A program made the translations under genes and the position numbers. Below the pieces are notes generated by a model. It made no database searches and was not told the DNA's origin. It worked only from the letters and a program-made list of their open reading frames with translations. DNA of 64,000 nt from Rhizobiales bacterium GAS188 (lineage in GTDB: Bacteria > Pseudomonadota > Alphaproteobacteria > Rhizobiales > Beijerinckiaceae), in the NCBI GenBank assembly GCA_900104855.1, contig FNSS01000001.1, positions 5,704,001 through 5,768,000 of the forward strand. The letters run 5' to 3'. Positions 35,405 through 43,663 of the stretch are shown in pieces (the stretch's first letter is position 1; each line of letters opens with the position of its first letter).

Positions 35405-36469
35405 TCACGGGCGGCTGGTCTCCATGAACACCGATCCGATGAAGTCATAGACGAGCTCGCCCTTCTGGTTCGTGCCGGTGTTGCGCGAGAAGATCAGGCC
35501 CCAGCCGGGCCGCGAGGCGCTCCGGCGCTTCGACACCAAGGAGGTCGCAAAGCTGATCGTGTCGCCCACATAAACCGGCTTGTGCCAGACCAGGTCCTTG
35601 AAGCCAGGCGACGAGCCCATTGCGGGCGGCGTCAGCCCCTGCGCCAGGATGGCTTCGCGGATCAGGCTGCGCCGGTCGATGAGCTTGCGCATGCAGGCCG
35701 CCCCCGTATGCCAGCCCGAGGCGCAGAGCGCGCCGAAATGGCTCCTCGCCGCAGCCTGCGGGTCCACATGGAAGGGCTGCGGATCATAGGTCTTGGCGAA
35801 GGCGATGATGTTGTCGGAGGTGAAATCGTAAGCGCCGATCTCGTGCGTCTCGCCGATGACGAGATCGTCGAAATAGGTTTGGCTGATCAAGGCTTGGCCG
35901 TTCAAGACTTGGCTGATCGAGGCTTGCGGCCTCTCGCGTCTCGCTCCCGAAGCCTCGCCTTGTGGCGTTGCGAGGCCCGTGCTGCTGCCGCCTTGCGCCC
36001 GTACCTCGCCGAAGGGAGAAGCCGCGTCGCGCCGCCCCGCCATCATCCAGAAGAGCTGCTCATAGGCGGTCTCGCCGCGCTGGTTGATGAGCAGGATGCG
36101 CAGCCGCGCGAGGCCCATCTCGGGGCGCTTGCGCGAGACACGCGTCTCGAGCACCTCCCAATGCGCGGTCAGGATGTCGCCCGGCCGCACCGGCTTCAGC
36201 CATTTCACCTCCTCGACGCCGGGCGCGCCCATCGAGGACGTCTTGACGATCAGGCCGTCATACATGATGCGCATCATGAGGGCGCAGCTTTGCCAGCCCG
36301 AGGCGATCAGCTCGCCCACGAAAGTGCCCTTGGCGGCTTCCTCGTCGAGATGGAAGGGCTGCGGGTCGAATTCGCGCGCGAAGCCGATGATCTCCTCGCG
36401 CGTCACCAGGCGCGGGCCGCATTGGCCGCTCGCACCGACCGTCAGGTCCTCGAAGAAGATGTCCGGCAT
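35405..36469 (-). CDS. double MaoC-domain (hot-dog) dehydratase
   Basis: A 354-residue protein with two MaoC-like domains. Domain 1 (residues ~1-150) has FAREFDPQPFHLDEEAA and ASGWQSCALMMR; domain 2 (~195-350) has FAKTYDPQPFHVDPQAA and ASGWHTGAACMRKL. The D-P-Q-x-x-H dyad of R-specific enoyl-CoA hydratases is present in both. In related genomes the two are often separate adjacent genes, so this looks like a fusion. The linker holds a 30-bp imperfect duplication (35878-35926). The acyl-CoA substrate is not known. Confidence 0.85.
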   Translation of the reverse strand: MPDIFFEDLTVGASGQCGPRLVTREEIIGFAREFDPQPFHLDEEAAKGTFVGELIASGWQSCALMMRIMYDGLIVKTSSMGAPGVEEVKWLKPVRPGDILTAHWEVLETRVSRKRPEMGLARLRILLINQRGETAYEQLFWMMAGRRDAASPFGEVRAQGGSSTGLATPQGEASGARRERPQASISQVLNGQALISQTYFDDLVIGETHEIGAYDFTSDNIIAFAKTYDPQPFHVDPQAAARSHFGALCASGWHTGAACMRKLIDRRSLIREAILAQGLTPPAMGSSPGFKDLVWHKPVYVGDTISFATSLVSKRRSASRPGWGLIFSRNTGTNQKGELVYDFIGSVFMETSRP

Positions 36470-36488
36470 GGCTTGATCGTTGCTGTTG

Positions 36489-36614
36489 AAGGGCGAATAG
36501 CGAATAGCGAATAGCGAGTGGTGATTAGTGAAGGGGTGAGTAGTGAAAGGAGGAGGGCGAAGGCACGCTGTCTATCTACTCACTCCTCACTCCTCACTCC
36601 TCACTTCTCACCCT
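36489..36614. repeat. 7-bp microsatellites in opposite orientation
   Basis: Two runs of heptamers flank a short spacer between the MaoC and ychF genes. Near 36493-36517 the unit GCGAATA repeats three times and grades into GAGTGGTGATTAGTGA. Near 36580-36612 the unit CTCACTC repeats about four times. The two runs are partly complementary and could fold back. Such variable arrays change copy number easily. Confidence 0.85.
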
Positions 36615-37712
36615 TTAATTAGCGAACCTGAAATGCAGGACATCGCCGTCGGCGACGATGTATTCCTTGCCTTCGAGGCGCAGCTTGCCGGCATCGCGGG
36701 CTCCGGCCTCGCCCTTCTGCGCCAGATAATCCGCATAGGCGATGGTCTCGGCGCGGATGAAGCCCTTCTCGAAATCGGTATGGATCACGCCTGCCGCCTG
36801 CGGCGCCCGGGAGCCGGCCGTCACCGTCCAGGCGCGCGCCTCCTTCGGGCCGACCGTGAAGAAGGTGACGAGGCCCAAGAGCTCATAGCCGGCGCGGATC
36901 ACCCGGTTGAGGCCGGGCTCCTCGAGGCCGACGGCCGCGAGATATTCGGCCTGCTCCTCGGGTGGCAGGATGGCGATCTCGCTCTCGATCTTCGCCGACA
37001 CCACCACGCATTTGGCGCCTTCCTCGGCGGCGCGCCCGAAGACCTTGGCGGAGAAGGCATTGCCCTTATCGGCCGAGCCCTCATCGACATTGCAGACATA
37101 GAGCACCGGCTTCGAGGTGAGGAGGCCGAGCATGCGGAAGCTCCTCTCCTCCTCGGGCTTGCGCTCGACGAGGCGGGCGGGCTTGCCCTCACGCAGCAAG
37201 GTCAGCGAGCGCTGCACCAGGTCGAGCGCCTCCTTCGCTTCCTTGTCGGCGCCGCGCACCCGCTTCTCGAGCGAGACGACGCGCTTCTCGAGCGAATCGA
37301 GATCGGCGAGCATCAGCTCGGTCTCGATGGTCTCGATGTCGGCGATCGGATCGATGCGGCCCTCGACATGGGTGACGTCGCCATCCTCGAAGCAGCGCAC
37401 CACATGGGCGATGGCGTCGACCTCACGGATATTGGCGAGGAACTGGTTGCCGAGGCCCTCGCCCTGGGAGGCGCCGCGCACCAGCCCGGCGATGTCCACG
37501 AAGGTGAGGCGCGTCGGGATGATCTCGGCGGATTTCGCGATGCCGGCCAGCAGTGCCAGGCGCTCATCGGGAACCGCGACCTCGCCCACATTCGGCTCGA
37601 TGGTGCAGAACGGGTAATTCGCCGCCTGCGCCGCCGCCGTCTGCGTCAAGGCGTTGAAGAGCGTCGATTTCCCGACATTCGGCAAACCGACGATGCCGCA
37701 TTTGAAACCCAT
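36615..37712 (-). CDS. ychF: YchF/Obg-family ATPase
   Basis: A 365-residue P-loop protein with GLPNVGKSTLFNAL (G1), DIAGLVRGAS (G3) and NVDE in place of NKxD, the change that gives YchF its preference for ATP. The C-terminal TGS domain includes FTVGPKEARAWTV and FEKGFIRAETIAY. YchF binds ribosomes and affects translation and oxidative stress responses. I start at MGFKCGIVG (37712); the 17 codons upstream are a 15-bp tandem repeat and do not belong. Confidence 0.95.
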   Translation of the reverse strand: MGFKCGIVGLPNVGKSTLFNALTQTAAAQAANYPFCTIEPNVGEVAVPDERLALLAGIAKSAEIIPTRLTFVDIAGLVRGASQGEGLGNQFLANIREVDAIAHVVRCFEDGDVTHVEGRIDPIADIETIETELMLADLDSLEKRVVSLEKRVRGADKEAKEALDLVQRSLTLLREGKPARLVERKPEEERSFRMLGLLTSKPVLYVCNVDEGSADKGNAFSAKVFGRAAEEGAKCVVVSAKIESEIAILPPEEQAEYLAAVGLEEPGLNRVIRAGYELLGLVTFFTVGPKEARAWTVTAGSRAPQAAGVIHTDFEKGFIRAETIAYADYLAQKGEAGARDAGKLRLEGKEYIVADGDVLHFRFAN

Positions 37713-37734
37713 CAAGATATTCCTTTTAAGCAAC

Positions 37735-37781
37735 TTGCCTTTGAGCATTTTGCCTTTGAGCATTTTTGCCCTCGAGCAATT
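37735..37781. repeat. 15-bp tandem repeat upstream of ychF
   Basis: TTGCCTTTGAGCATT occurs at 37735-37749 and 37750-37764, followed by a degenerate third copy. Because 15 is divisible by 3, it extends the ychF frame artificially and explains a false upstream start. Confidence 0.85.
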
Positions 37782-37917
37782 CGCCGCGACACGATCCGGC
37801 AGGCGCAGACGACGTTGCGCGAGCGGTCGCGGCTTCGAGGAGAGTTGCGCTCGTCTACTATAGGGGTGGCCGGTCCCGCAACTTCGGTGGGATTTGGTCG
37901 GCTCGTCTCATAGCGCC

Positions 37918-38150
37918 AGCGCTCACCTCTCCCCTTGTGGGAGAGGTCGGTTTCGACGAGCGAAGCGAGGAGAAGCCGGGTGAGGGGGGCAGCGCCGGCC
38001 TTCTCAAGCCGGGGTCAGGACAGCCATTCCGACCCAAAGTCAGGGGCTCCAGCGAGTTGGCGCTGCCCCCCTCACCCGGATCACTCCCTGCGGTCGCGAT
38101 CCGACCTCCCCGCAAGGGGAGAGGTGAAGGGCGCCTGCGCCCCAGGCCAC
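37918..38150. repeat. REP-like palindromic repeat
   Basis: Between ychF and the persulfide dioxygenase gene. The ends are inverted (CACCTCTCCCCTTGTGGGAG at 37923 and ACCTCCCCGCAAGGGGAGAG near 38103), with the inner arms CAGCGCC...GGCGCTG and GTGAGGGG...CCCCTCAC. It matches in style the elements at 9.5, 40.6 and 43.1 kb. The rest of the gap (37713-37917) shows no gene. Confidence 0.75.
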
Positions 38151-38151
38151 A

Positions 38152-39189
38152 TCAATGCGCGAGCGGTCCGTTCGCCTTGCGCCAGGCGTCGATCCCGCCA
38201 TGCACGTGACAGGCGCTGGTGAAGCCGGCCCGCTGCGCCGCCGCGACCGCCATGGCGGAGCGCTCGCCGAAGGCGCAATAGAAGACCAGCCGTCGCCCGG
38301 TCGCCGCAGCGAATTCATGCAGCATGCCGCCGCAGGCGAGCTGCTGCTTGAGCTGCGGGTAGGGGGCATGCAGCGCGCCCGGGACTGCGCCGTATTTCTC
38401 GCGCTCGCGCTCTTCGCGCAGGTCGACGAAAGTCGCCGCCGGATCGCCGATCAGCGCCAGCGCGTCCCTCGCCGTGACGGCCCAACCATGCCGCGCGACA
38501 TCGTCTTGCGAGAGCCCGATATGCAGATTGGCCGGAACCGCCACATCCATCATCTTGGGATTGGGCAGCTTCAGGCTGTTCATCAGGTCGACATACTCAT
38601 CGACCGATTTGACCTGCAGCCGCGGGTTGAAGGCCCTTTCCTCCGCGATCGTCGAGACCATGTCGCCCTTATAGTCATGGGCCGGGTAGACGAGCGTTTC
38701 ATCGGGCAGCTTCAGCAGCCGACCGAAGATCGACTCATATTGCGCCCGCGCATCGCCGTTCTGGAAATCGGTGCGGCCGGTGCCCCGGATCAACAAGGTG
38801 TCGCCGGTGAACACCCGATCGTCCATCTTGAAGCTGTAGGAATCGCTGGTGTGGCCGGGGGTGTAGAGCACGCCCAAACTGATGCCCTCGATATCGACGC
38901 GCTCGCCATCCGCGACCCGCATGGAAACGACGTCGACACCGCTATGCTCCCCCATGATGGTGATGCATTGAGTGCGGTCGCGCAGCTCGCCGAGGCCGGT
39001 GATGTGATCGGCATGGATATGGGTATCGACCGCCTTGACGAGCTTCAGGTCGAGCTCTTGCAGCAGCTGGATATAGCGGTCGACCCGCTCCAGCACCGGG
39101 TCGATGATCAGGGCTTCGCCCCCATGCCGGCTGGCGATCAGATAGCTATAGGTGCTCGAGACGCTGTCATAGAGTTGCCGGAACAGCAT
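38152..39189 (-). CDS. persulfide dioxygenase-rhodanese fusion
   Basis: A 345-residue protein. Residues ~1-235 are an ETHE1-like metallo-beta-lactamase domain with the iron-binding DTHIHADHITG, YTPGHTSDSY and VYPAHDYKGD. Residues ~250-345 are a rhodanese domain with the catalytic Cys in FYCAFGERSAMA. Such fusions oxidise glutathione persulfide and pass the sulfur on, detoxifying sulfide. GGGAGGGA precedes the ATG at 39189, chosen over 39213. The neighbouring peroxiredoxin on the same strand fits a thiol stress context. Confidence 0.92.
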   Translation of the reverse strand: MLFRQLYDSVSSTYSYLIASRHGGEALIIDPVLERVDRYIQLLQELDLKLVKAVDTHIHADHITGLGELRDRTQCITIMGEHSGVDVVSMRVADGERVDIEGISLGVLYTPGHTSDSYSFKMDDRVFTGDTLLIRGTGRTDFQNGDARAQYESIFGRLLKLPDETLVYPAHDYKGDMVSTIAEERAFNPRLQVKSVDEYVDLMNSLKLPNPKMMDVAVPANLHIGLSQDDVARHGWAVTARDALALIGDPAATFVDLREEREREKYGAVPGALHAPYPQLKQQLACGGMLHEFAAATGRRLVFYCAFGERSAMAVAAAQRAGFTSACHVHGGIDAWRKANGPLAH

Positions 39190-39237
39190 GCGTCCCTCCC
39201 AAATTACTCCCAAGTCTTCGGGGAAGGCGCTTTCGCC

Positions 39238-39897
39238 TCACCTCGGCTGCGGCACGATCCTCATCCATGGCCGCGGCGCCTTCCATCCTTGCGGGAACAG
39301 CTTCTTGGCGTCGTCATCCGTGACCGAGCCTGCGATGATGACGTCCTCGCCCGGCTTCCAGTTCACCGGGGTCGCGACCTTGTGCTTCGCGGTCATCTGC
39401 AGCGAATCGAGGACGCGCAGCACCTCGTCGAAATTGCGCCCCGTGGTCATCGGATAGACGATGATCAGCTTGACCGACTTGTCGGGCGCGATCACGAAGA
39501 CATTGCGCACGGTCTGGTTGTCGGCAGGCGTGCGGCCTTCCGAGGTTCCCGACAGGCTCGCCGGCAGCATGCCGTAGAGCTTCGACACGGCAAGGTCGGT
39601 GTCGCCGATCATCGGAAAATTCGGCGCCTGGCCTTGCGTCTCCTCGATGTCCTTCGCCCATTTGGCGTGGTTCGACACCGGGTCGACGCTGAGCCCGATA
39701 ATCTTGGTGTTGCGCTTGTCGAATTCAGGCTTGAGCTTGGCCATATAGCCGAGCTCGGTGGTGCAGACCGGGGTGAAGTCCTTCGGGTGCGAGAACATCA
39801 TGCACCAGGAATCCCCCATCCAGTCATGAAAACGAATGCGACCTTCGGTGGTCTCCGCCTCGAAGTCCGGAGCCCGCTCGCCCAATTGCAGAGCCAT
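39238..39897 (-). CDS. 1-Cys (Prx6-type) peroxiredoxin
   Basis: A 219-residue peroxidase with the peroxidatic Cys in FSHPKDFTPVCTTELG and the Prx6-type C-terminal half (VYPMTTGRNFDEVLRVLDS, TPVNWKPGEDVI). There is no resolving Cys in the usual C-terminal position. It reduces peroxides using an external thiol. ATG 39897 gives the standard start MALQLGERAPDF. It lies upstream of and on the same strand as the persulfide dioxygenase gene (about 50 bases). Confidence 0.95.
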   Translation of the reverse strand: MALQLGERAPDFEAETTEGRIRFHDWMGDSWCMMFSHPKDFTPVCTTELGYMAKLKPEFDKRNTKIIGLSVDPVSNHAKWAKDIEETQGQAPNFPMIGDTDLAVSKLYGMLPASLSGTSEGRTPADNQTVRNVFVIAPDKSVKLIIVYPMTTGRNFDEVLRVLDSLQMTAKHKVATPVNWKPGEDVIIAGSVTDDDAKKLFPQGWKAPRPWMRIVPQPR

Positions 39898-39979
39898 CTT
39901 GCGCCTCCCGCGTTCTGTTTGACGCCTTGGTATAGCATGCGGCGGCATTCTGGCGGCATCAAGTTCTGAATGGGGGGTC

Positions 39980-40573
39980 TCACCCCTCGTCCTTGCCCCA
40001 GCCCTTGGCCTGCATGGCGAGGTGGATCTTGTTCTGGAAGCTCGCTTCCTCGCCGCGCACCAATATGGGGGCGAATTCGGCGCAGGCCGCGACCAGATCC
40101 TCGACCCAGGGGCGCTCCGCCTTGAAGAAGTCGGACAGCACATAAGGGTGCACGAGGTTGCGGTCGCCGGGATGGCCGATGCCGAGCCGCACACGCCGAT
40201 AGGCATTGCCGAGATGGGCCGAGATCGAGCGCAAGCCGTTATGGCCGGCATCGCCGCCGCCGGTCTTCACGCGCAGCTTGCCTTCCGGCAAGTCGAGCTC
40301 GTCATGGAAGACGCTGATCTCGCTGAGCTCCGTCTTGAAGAAGCGCGCCGCCTCGCCGGCCGCGCGGCCGCTGTCGTTCATGAAGGTCTGCGGCTTCAGG
40401 AGCAGCACGCGCTCAGCGCCGATGGTGGCCTCGGCCGTCTCGCTCTGGAAGCGCCGGCGCCAAGGCGCGGCGCGATGCGCGGCGGCGATCGCGTCCATCA
40501 CCATGAAGCCGATATTGTGGCGGTTGCCCGCATAGCGGGGGCCCGGATTGCCGAGGCCGACGAGGATCTGCAT
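39980..40573 (-). CDS. pth: peptidyl-tRNA hydrolase
   Basis: A 197-residue enzyme that frees tRNA from peptidyl-tRNA. Signatures are [20 protein letters not shown] with the catalytic His, [10 protein letters not shown], and [26 protein letters not shown] (in parts). It follows rplY on the same strand, the common alphaproteobacterial order, here separated by a REP-like repeat. Confidence 0.96.
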   Translation of the reverse strand: MQILVGLGNPGPRYAGNRHNIGFMVMDAIAAAHRAAPWRRRFQSETAEATIGAERVLLLKPQTFMNDSGRAAGEAARFFKTELSEISVFHDELDLPEGKLRVKTGGGDAGHNGLRSISAHLGNAYRRVRLGIGHPGDRNLVHPYVLSDFFKAERPWVEDLVAACAEFAPILVRGEEASFQNKIHLAMQAKGWGKDEG

Positions 40574-40603
40574 GGCGATATCCCGGCTCCGGCATTCGTG
40601 CGC

Positions 40604-40752
40604 ATCCTTCTCCCGCTTGCGGGAGAAGGTGCCGAGGCGAAGCCGAGGCGGATGAGGGGCGGTCGAGCGCCTCCCCGGCGTCCCTCATCCGCCCTCACTG
40701 CGTTCGGGCACCTTCTCCCGCCTCAAGTGGCGGGAGAAGGAGAAGGAGGAGG
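40604..40752. repeat. REP-like palindromic repeat between rplY and pth
   Basis: CCTTCTCCCGCTTGCGGGAG (about 40610) and GGCGGGAGAAGG (40731-40742) form outer inverted arms, with GGCGGATGAGGG and CCCTCATCCGCC as inner arms. The element at 43083-43222 is the same family in the opposite orientation, with near-identical arms. Confidence 0.85.
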
Positions 40753-40755
40753 CCC

Positions 40756-41493
40756 TCAGCCCTTCTTCGGAGCGGCAGGCGCGGCGCCGGCCTTCGCGGC
40801 GGGAGCAGCGCCGGCCTTCGCGGCGGGGGCGGCGCCGGCCGCAGGGGCAGCGCCGGCGGCAGGAGCGGCAGCGGCGCCTTCCGCGGTCGCGCCGGCGGCT
40901 GCGGTCGCGCTCTCGGCCTCGGTCAGCACCGTCGGCGGCGCGATGGTCGCGACCGTGAAGTCGCGCTCGCGGATCACCGGGCGCACGCCCTCGGGCAGGG
41001 CGATGTTCGAGATATGGACGCCGTCATTGATGTCGAGGCCCTTGAGGTCGGCCGTGAGGAATTCCGGGATCACCTCGGGCAGCGACAGCAATTCGATCGT
41101 GTGGCGCACGATGTTGAGCGTGCCGCCGCGCTTCAGCCCGGGCGAGGCGTCCTGATTGATGAAGTGCACCGGCACCTCGACGCGGATCGCGACGCCCGCG
41201 GCAAGGCGCAGGAAATCCACATGGATCGGGAAATCCTTCACCGGATCGAGCTGGAAGTCGCGCGGGATGACGCGCTCCTGCTTGCCGTCGACATCGACCT
41301 CGAGGATGGTGGTCAGGAAGCGTCCGGCGCGGATGCGCAGGCCGAGATCCTTCGAATCGAGCGAGATGGTGGCGGCCGGCGCGCCTGCGCCATAGATGAC
41401 GGCGGGGGTGCGGCCCTCGCGACGCACGGCTCTGGCGGCCCCCTTGCCGCTCTTCGCCCGCGCCTGAGCCTTGATCTGCTTCACGGCGGTCAT
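40756..41493 (-). CDS. rplY: 50S ribosomal protein L25/Ctc form
   Basis: A 245-residue L25/TL5/Ctc protein that binds 5S rRNA. The N-terminal domain starts AVKQIKAQARAKSGKGAARA and includes GRTPAVIYGAG; the beta-rich C-terminal TL5 domain covers ~100-190. The last ~55 residues are an Ala/Pro/Gly low-complexity tail with repeated AAPAAKAG, a usual alphaproteobacterial addition. Confidence 0.94.
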   Translation of the reverse strand: MTAVKQIKAQARAKSGKGAARAVRREGRTPAVIYGAGAPAATISLDSKDLGLRIRAGRFLTTILEVDVDGKQERVIPRDFQLDPVKDFPIHVDFLRLAAGVAIRVEVPVHFINQDASPGLKRGGTLNIVRHTIELLSLPEVIPEFLTADLKGLDINDGVHISNIALPEGVRPVIRERDFTVATIAPPTVLTEAESATAAAGATAEGAAAAPAAGAAPAAGAAPAAKAGAAPAAKAGAAPAAPKKG

Positions 41494-41691
41494 GGTTCAA
41501 GTCCTTCGGTTCTGTGTGCGAACACGGCTGCCGCCAACGTCCGTAGGCGCCCGTGCCGTCGCCGGCCGGCCGTCTTCGTTCGTTCGCGGGAAGCCTGGCG
41601 CGAAAACGCCTCCAAGGGTGCGGATTTTTCGCGCGGGCGCTCTATAGCCGGGGAGCGGCAAAAACACAAATTCGGGGCGCCAGTGCGGCCG

Positions 41692-42909
41692 TCAGGCCTC
41701 CTGCGGTGCCGCCCAGGCGAGCTTGGCATGCACCTTCTCGAGGATCATGCGGTTGGCACGCAGGACGATATCGTCGAGCGAGGGCGTATGGGCGAAGATC
41801 GCGGCCGCCCGCGCCCGGATCTCCTCGAATGTCGGGACGGAGGGCAGCGACATATTGGCGAGGGCGTCCGCCGCCATATGGCGCGCCGAAGCGAGCTTCT
41901 CCTGCAGCTCGGAGAGGCTCGGCGTATCGGCAAGCGCCGAGTGCAGCGCCGCCGCGATCCTGTCGGTATCGAAGGAGGAGGCGAGCTGATGGGCGGCGCG
42001 CTCGATCACCTTGGCGCCGAGGCGCTGTTCGTTGCGGACCACGGCCTTGGGCGGGCTCTTCATATCCCAGATGACGCCGTGGAACGAGAGCAGCTTCAAA
42101 AGGTAATAGGTCGGGTCGTATTCCCACCAGCGGAAGCCCTGGCGGGCGCTCGCCTGATAGGCATGGTGATTATTGTGCCAGCCTTCGCCCATGGTAATCA
42201 AAGCGAGCAGCCAGTTGTTGCGGGAATCATCGCCCGTCACATAGCGCTTCTTGCCATGCACATGGGCGAGCGAGTTGATGCAGAAGGTGGCGTGGTAGAC
42301 CGCGACCGTGCTCCAGAAGAAGCCGATCACGAGCTGCGTCCAGCCGCCGATGAGGAAGATGAGCACAGCCAGCATGATGGCCGGCGCCTGCTCGAAGCGG
42401 TGCAGCCACATCAGCTCGGGATAGCGCGCGAAATCGGCGATCTTCCCGAAGTCCGCCTTGTCGTGGCGACGGGCGAAGATCCAGCCCATATGCGCGTAGA
42501 GGAAGCTCGTCTGGCGCGGCGAATGCACATCGTCTTCGGTGTCGGAGTGGAGATGATGATGGCGGTGCTTGGCGGCCCACCACAGCACGCTCTTCTGCGT
42601 CGTCGTCTGCGCCATGAAGGCGAGGATGAACTGGAACACCCGGTTCGTCGCAAAGGATCGGTGCGAGAAATAGCGGTGATAGCCGGCCCCGATGAAGAAG
42701 ATGCGCACCCAGTAGAGCGCGATGCCGGTGGCGACGGCGCTCCAGGTCACGCCGGTGAAGATCGCGGCGAAACAGGCGAGATGGACCAGCACGAACGGCA
42801 ATACCGAGGGGTAGATGATGTCGTCATGCTCGCGAGGGGCTGCGGGCATTGGGTTGGCGGGCTGTGGACTTTGCAGTGTGCTCAAGGACGTGTCTTTCTG
42901 CAGCGGCAA
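41692..42909 (-). CDS. acyl-CoA (stearoyl-type) fatty acid desaturase
   Basis: A 405-residue membrane di-iron desaturase that adds a cis double bond to fatty acyl chains. The three His boxes are HRYFSH, HRHHH and HNNHH, with four hydrophobic segments around them (PSVLPFVLVHLACFAAIF, and later LAVLIFLIGGW). The C-terminal ~120 residues are helical and beyond the catalytic core. It is a stand-alone gene between rplY and a REP-like repeat. Confidence 0.93.
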   Translation of the reverse strand: MPLQKDTSLSTLQSPQPANPMPAAPREHDDIIYPSVLPFVLVHLACFAAIFTGVTWSAVATGIALYWVRIFFIGAGYHRYFSHRSFATNRVFQFILAFMAQTTTQKSVLWWAAKHRHHHLHSDTEDDVHSPRQTSFLYAHMGWIFARRHDKADFGKIADFARYPELMWLHRFEQAPAIMLAVLIFLIGGWTQLVIGFFWSTVAVYHATFCINSLAHVHGKKRYVTGDDSRNNWLLALITMGEGWHNNHHAYQASARQGFRWWEYDPTYYLLKLLSFHGVIWDMKSPPKAVVRNEQRLGAKVIERAAHQLASSFDTDRIAAALHSALADTPSLSELQEKLASARHMAADALANMSLPSVPTFEEIRARAAAIFAHTPSLDDIVLRANRMILEKVHAKLAWAAPQEA

Positions 42910-43082
42910 GAAATCCGATTCAAGAATCCGATGTTCGATTCGGGAAAGATCAATGCCGCTAAATTGGGAAATGCGCTAGTCGGGGAAAAGGCTTAGCCTT
43001 CATTTTCGCCCCGTGTTTCGCGACCCTGGCACGGCAATGACGATTTTTTGATGGCAAGGCGGTGCAGGGGCATGCGCCACTT

Positions 43083-43222
43083 ACCTTCTCCCGCTCTTTC
43101 GCGGGAGAAGGTGCCCGAACGCAGTGAGGGCGGATGAGGGACGCCGGTGAAGCGCTCAACCGCCCCTCATCCGCCTCGACTTCGTCTCGGCACCTTCTCC
43201 CGCGAAAGAGCGGGAGAAGGAA
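43083..43222. repeat. REP-like palindromic repeat
   Basis: CCTTCTCCCGCTCTTTCGCG (about 43084) and its mirror CGCGAAAGAGCGGGAGAAGG (about 43200) form long outer arms, with GGCGGATGAGGG/CCCTCATCCGCC inside. It is the inverse-orientation relative of the copy between rplY and pth. The rest of 42910-43082 has no gene. Confidence 0.85.
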
Positions 43223-43228
43223 GAAGCG

Positions 43229-43540
43229 CTACTCCCGCTCGCTTGCCGCCAGCACCGAGGTGAGCAGCCCCGGAAAGCGCGTTTCGAGCTCGGCGAGGCG
43301 CAGCGAGATATGGCGATAAGCGCCCTCGATGCGGGTGCGGGTCACGCCGGCCTCGCGCAATTTGGCGAAATGATAGGTGAGGTTCGACTTCGCCCCCTCG
43401 TCGCCGAAGGAGCCGCAATGCATCTCCTTCTCCTCGTTGAGGCGCCGCACGATGCGCCGCCGCACCGGATCGCTGAGCGCGTCGAGCAGGGAGGAGAGGT
43501 CGATCTGATCGATTCCCGGGTGGTGCAGCGGCTTCGCCAT
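43229..43540 (-). CDS. ArsR-family winged-helix regulator
   Basis: A 103-residue wHTH repressor. LLDALSDPVRRRIVRRLNEEKEM and SNLTYHFAKLREAGVTRTRIEG are the positioning and recognition helices. One Cys (MHCGSFGDEG) precedes the recognition helix. ATG 43540 is preferred because further upstream the frame runs into the operator region. It is divergent from an MFS exporter gene. Confidence 0.88.
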   Translation of the reverse strand: MAKPLHHPGIDQIDLSSLLDALSDPVRRRIVRRLNEEKEMHCGSFGDEGAKSNLTYHFAKLREAGVTRTRIEGAYRHISLRLAELETRFPGLLTSVLAASERE

Positions 43541-43569
43541 GCCTTTTGCATAGCCGCAATGCGCGAGGA

Positions 43570-43635
43570 GTTCAACTCCTGTTGAACAATTGACCTTCGG
43601 GCCCCAAAGTTGCATAGTTCAAAATATCTTGAACT
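43570..43635. promoter_or_regulatory. two ArsR operators, TTCAA-N6-TTGAA
   Basis: GTTCAAC-TCCT-GTTGAAC (43570-43587) and AGTTCAA-AATATC-TTGAACT (43616-43635) are two perfect 7-bp inverted repeats with the shared core TTCAA-N6-TTGAA. They are 46 bases apart between the divergent arsR and MFS starts. The first is nearest arsR, the second nearest the exporter gene. Confidence 0.7.
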
Positions 43636-43663
43636 AATGAATTTTGCCCGAGGGACTATTCCT

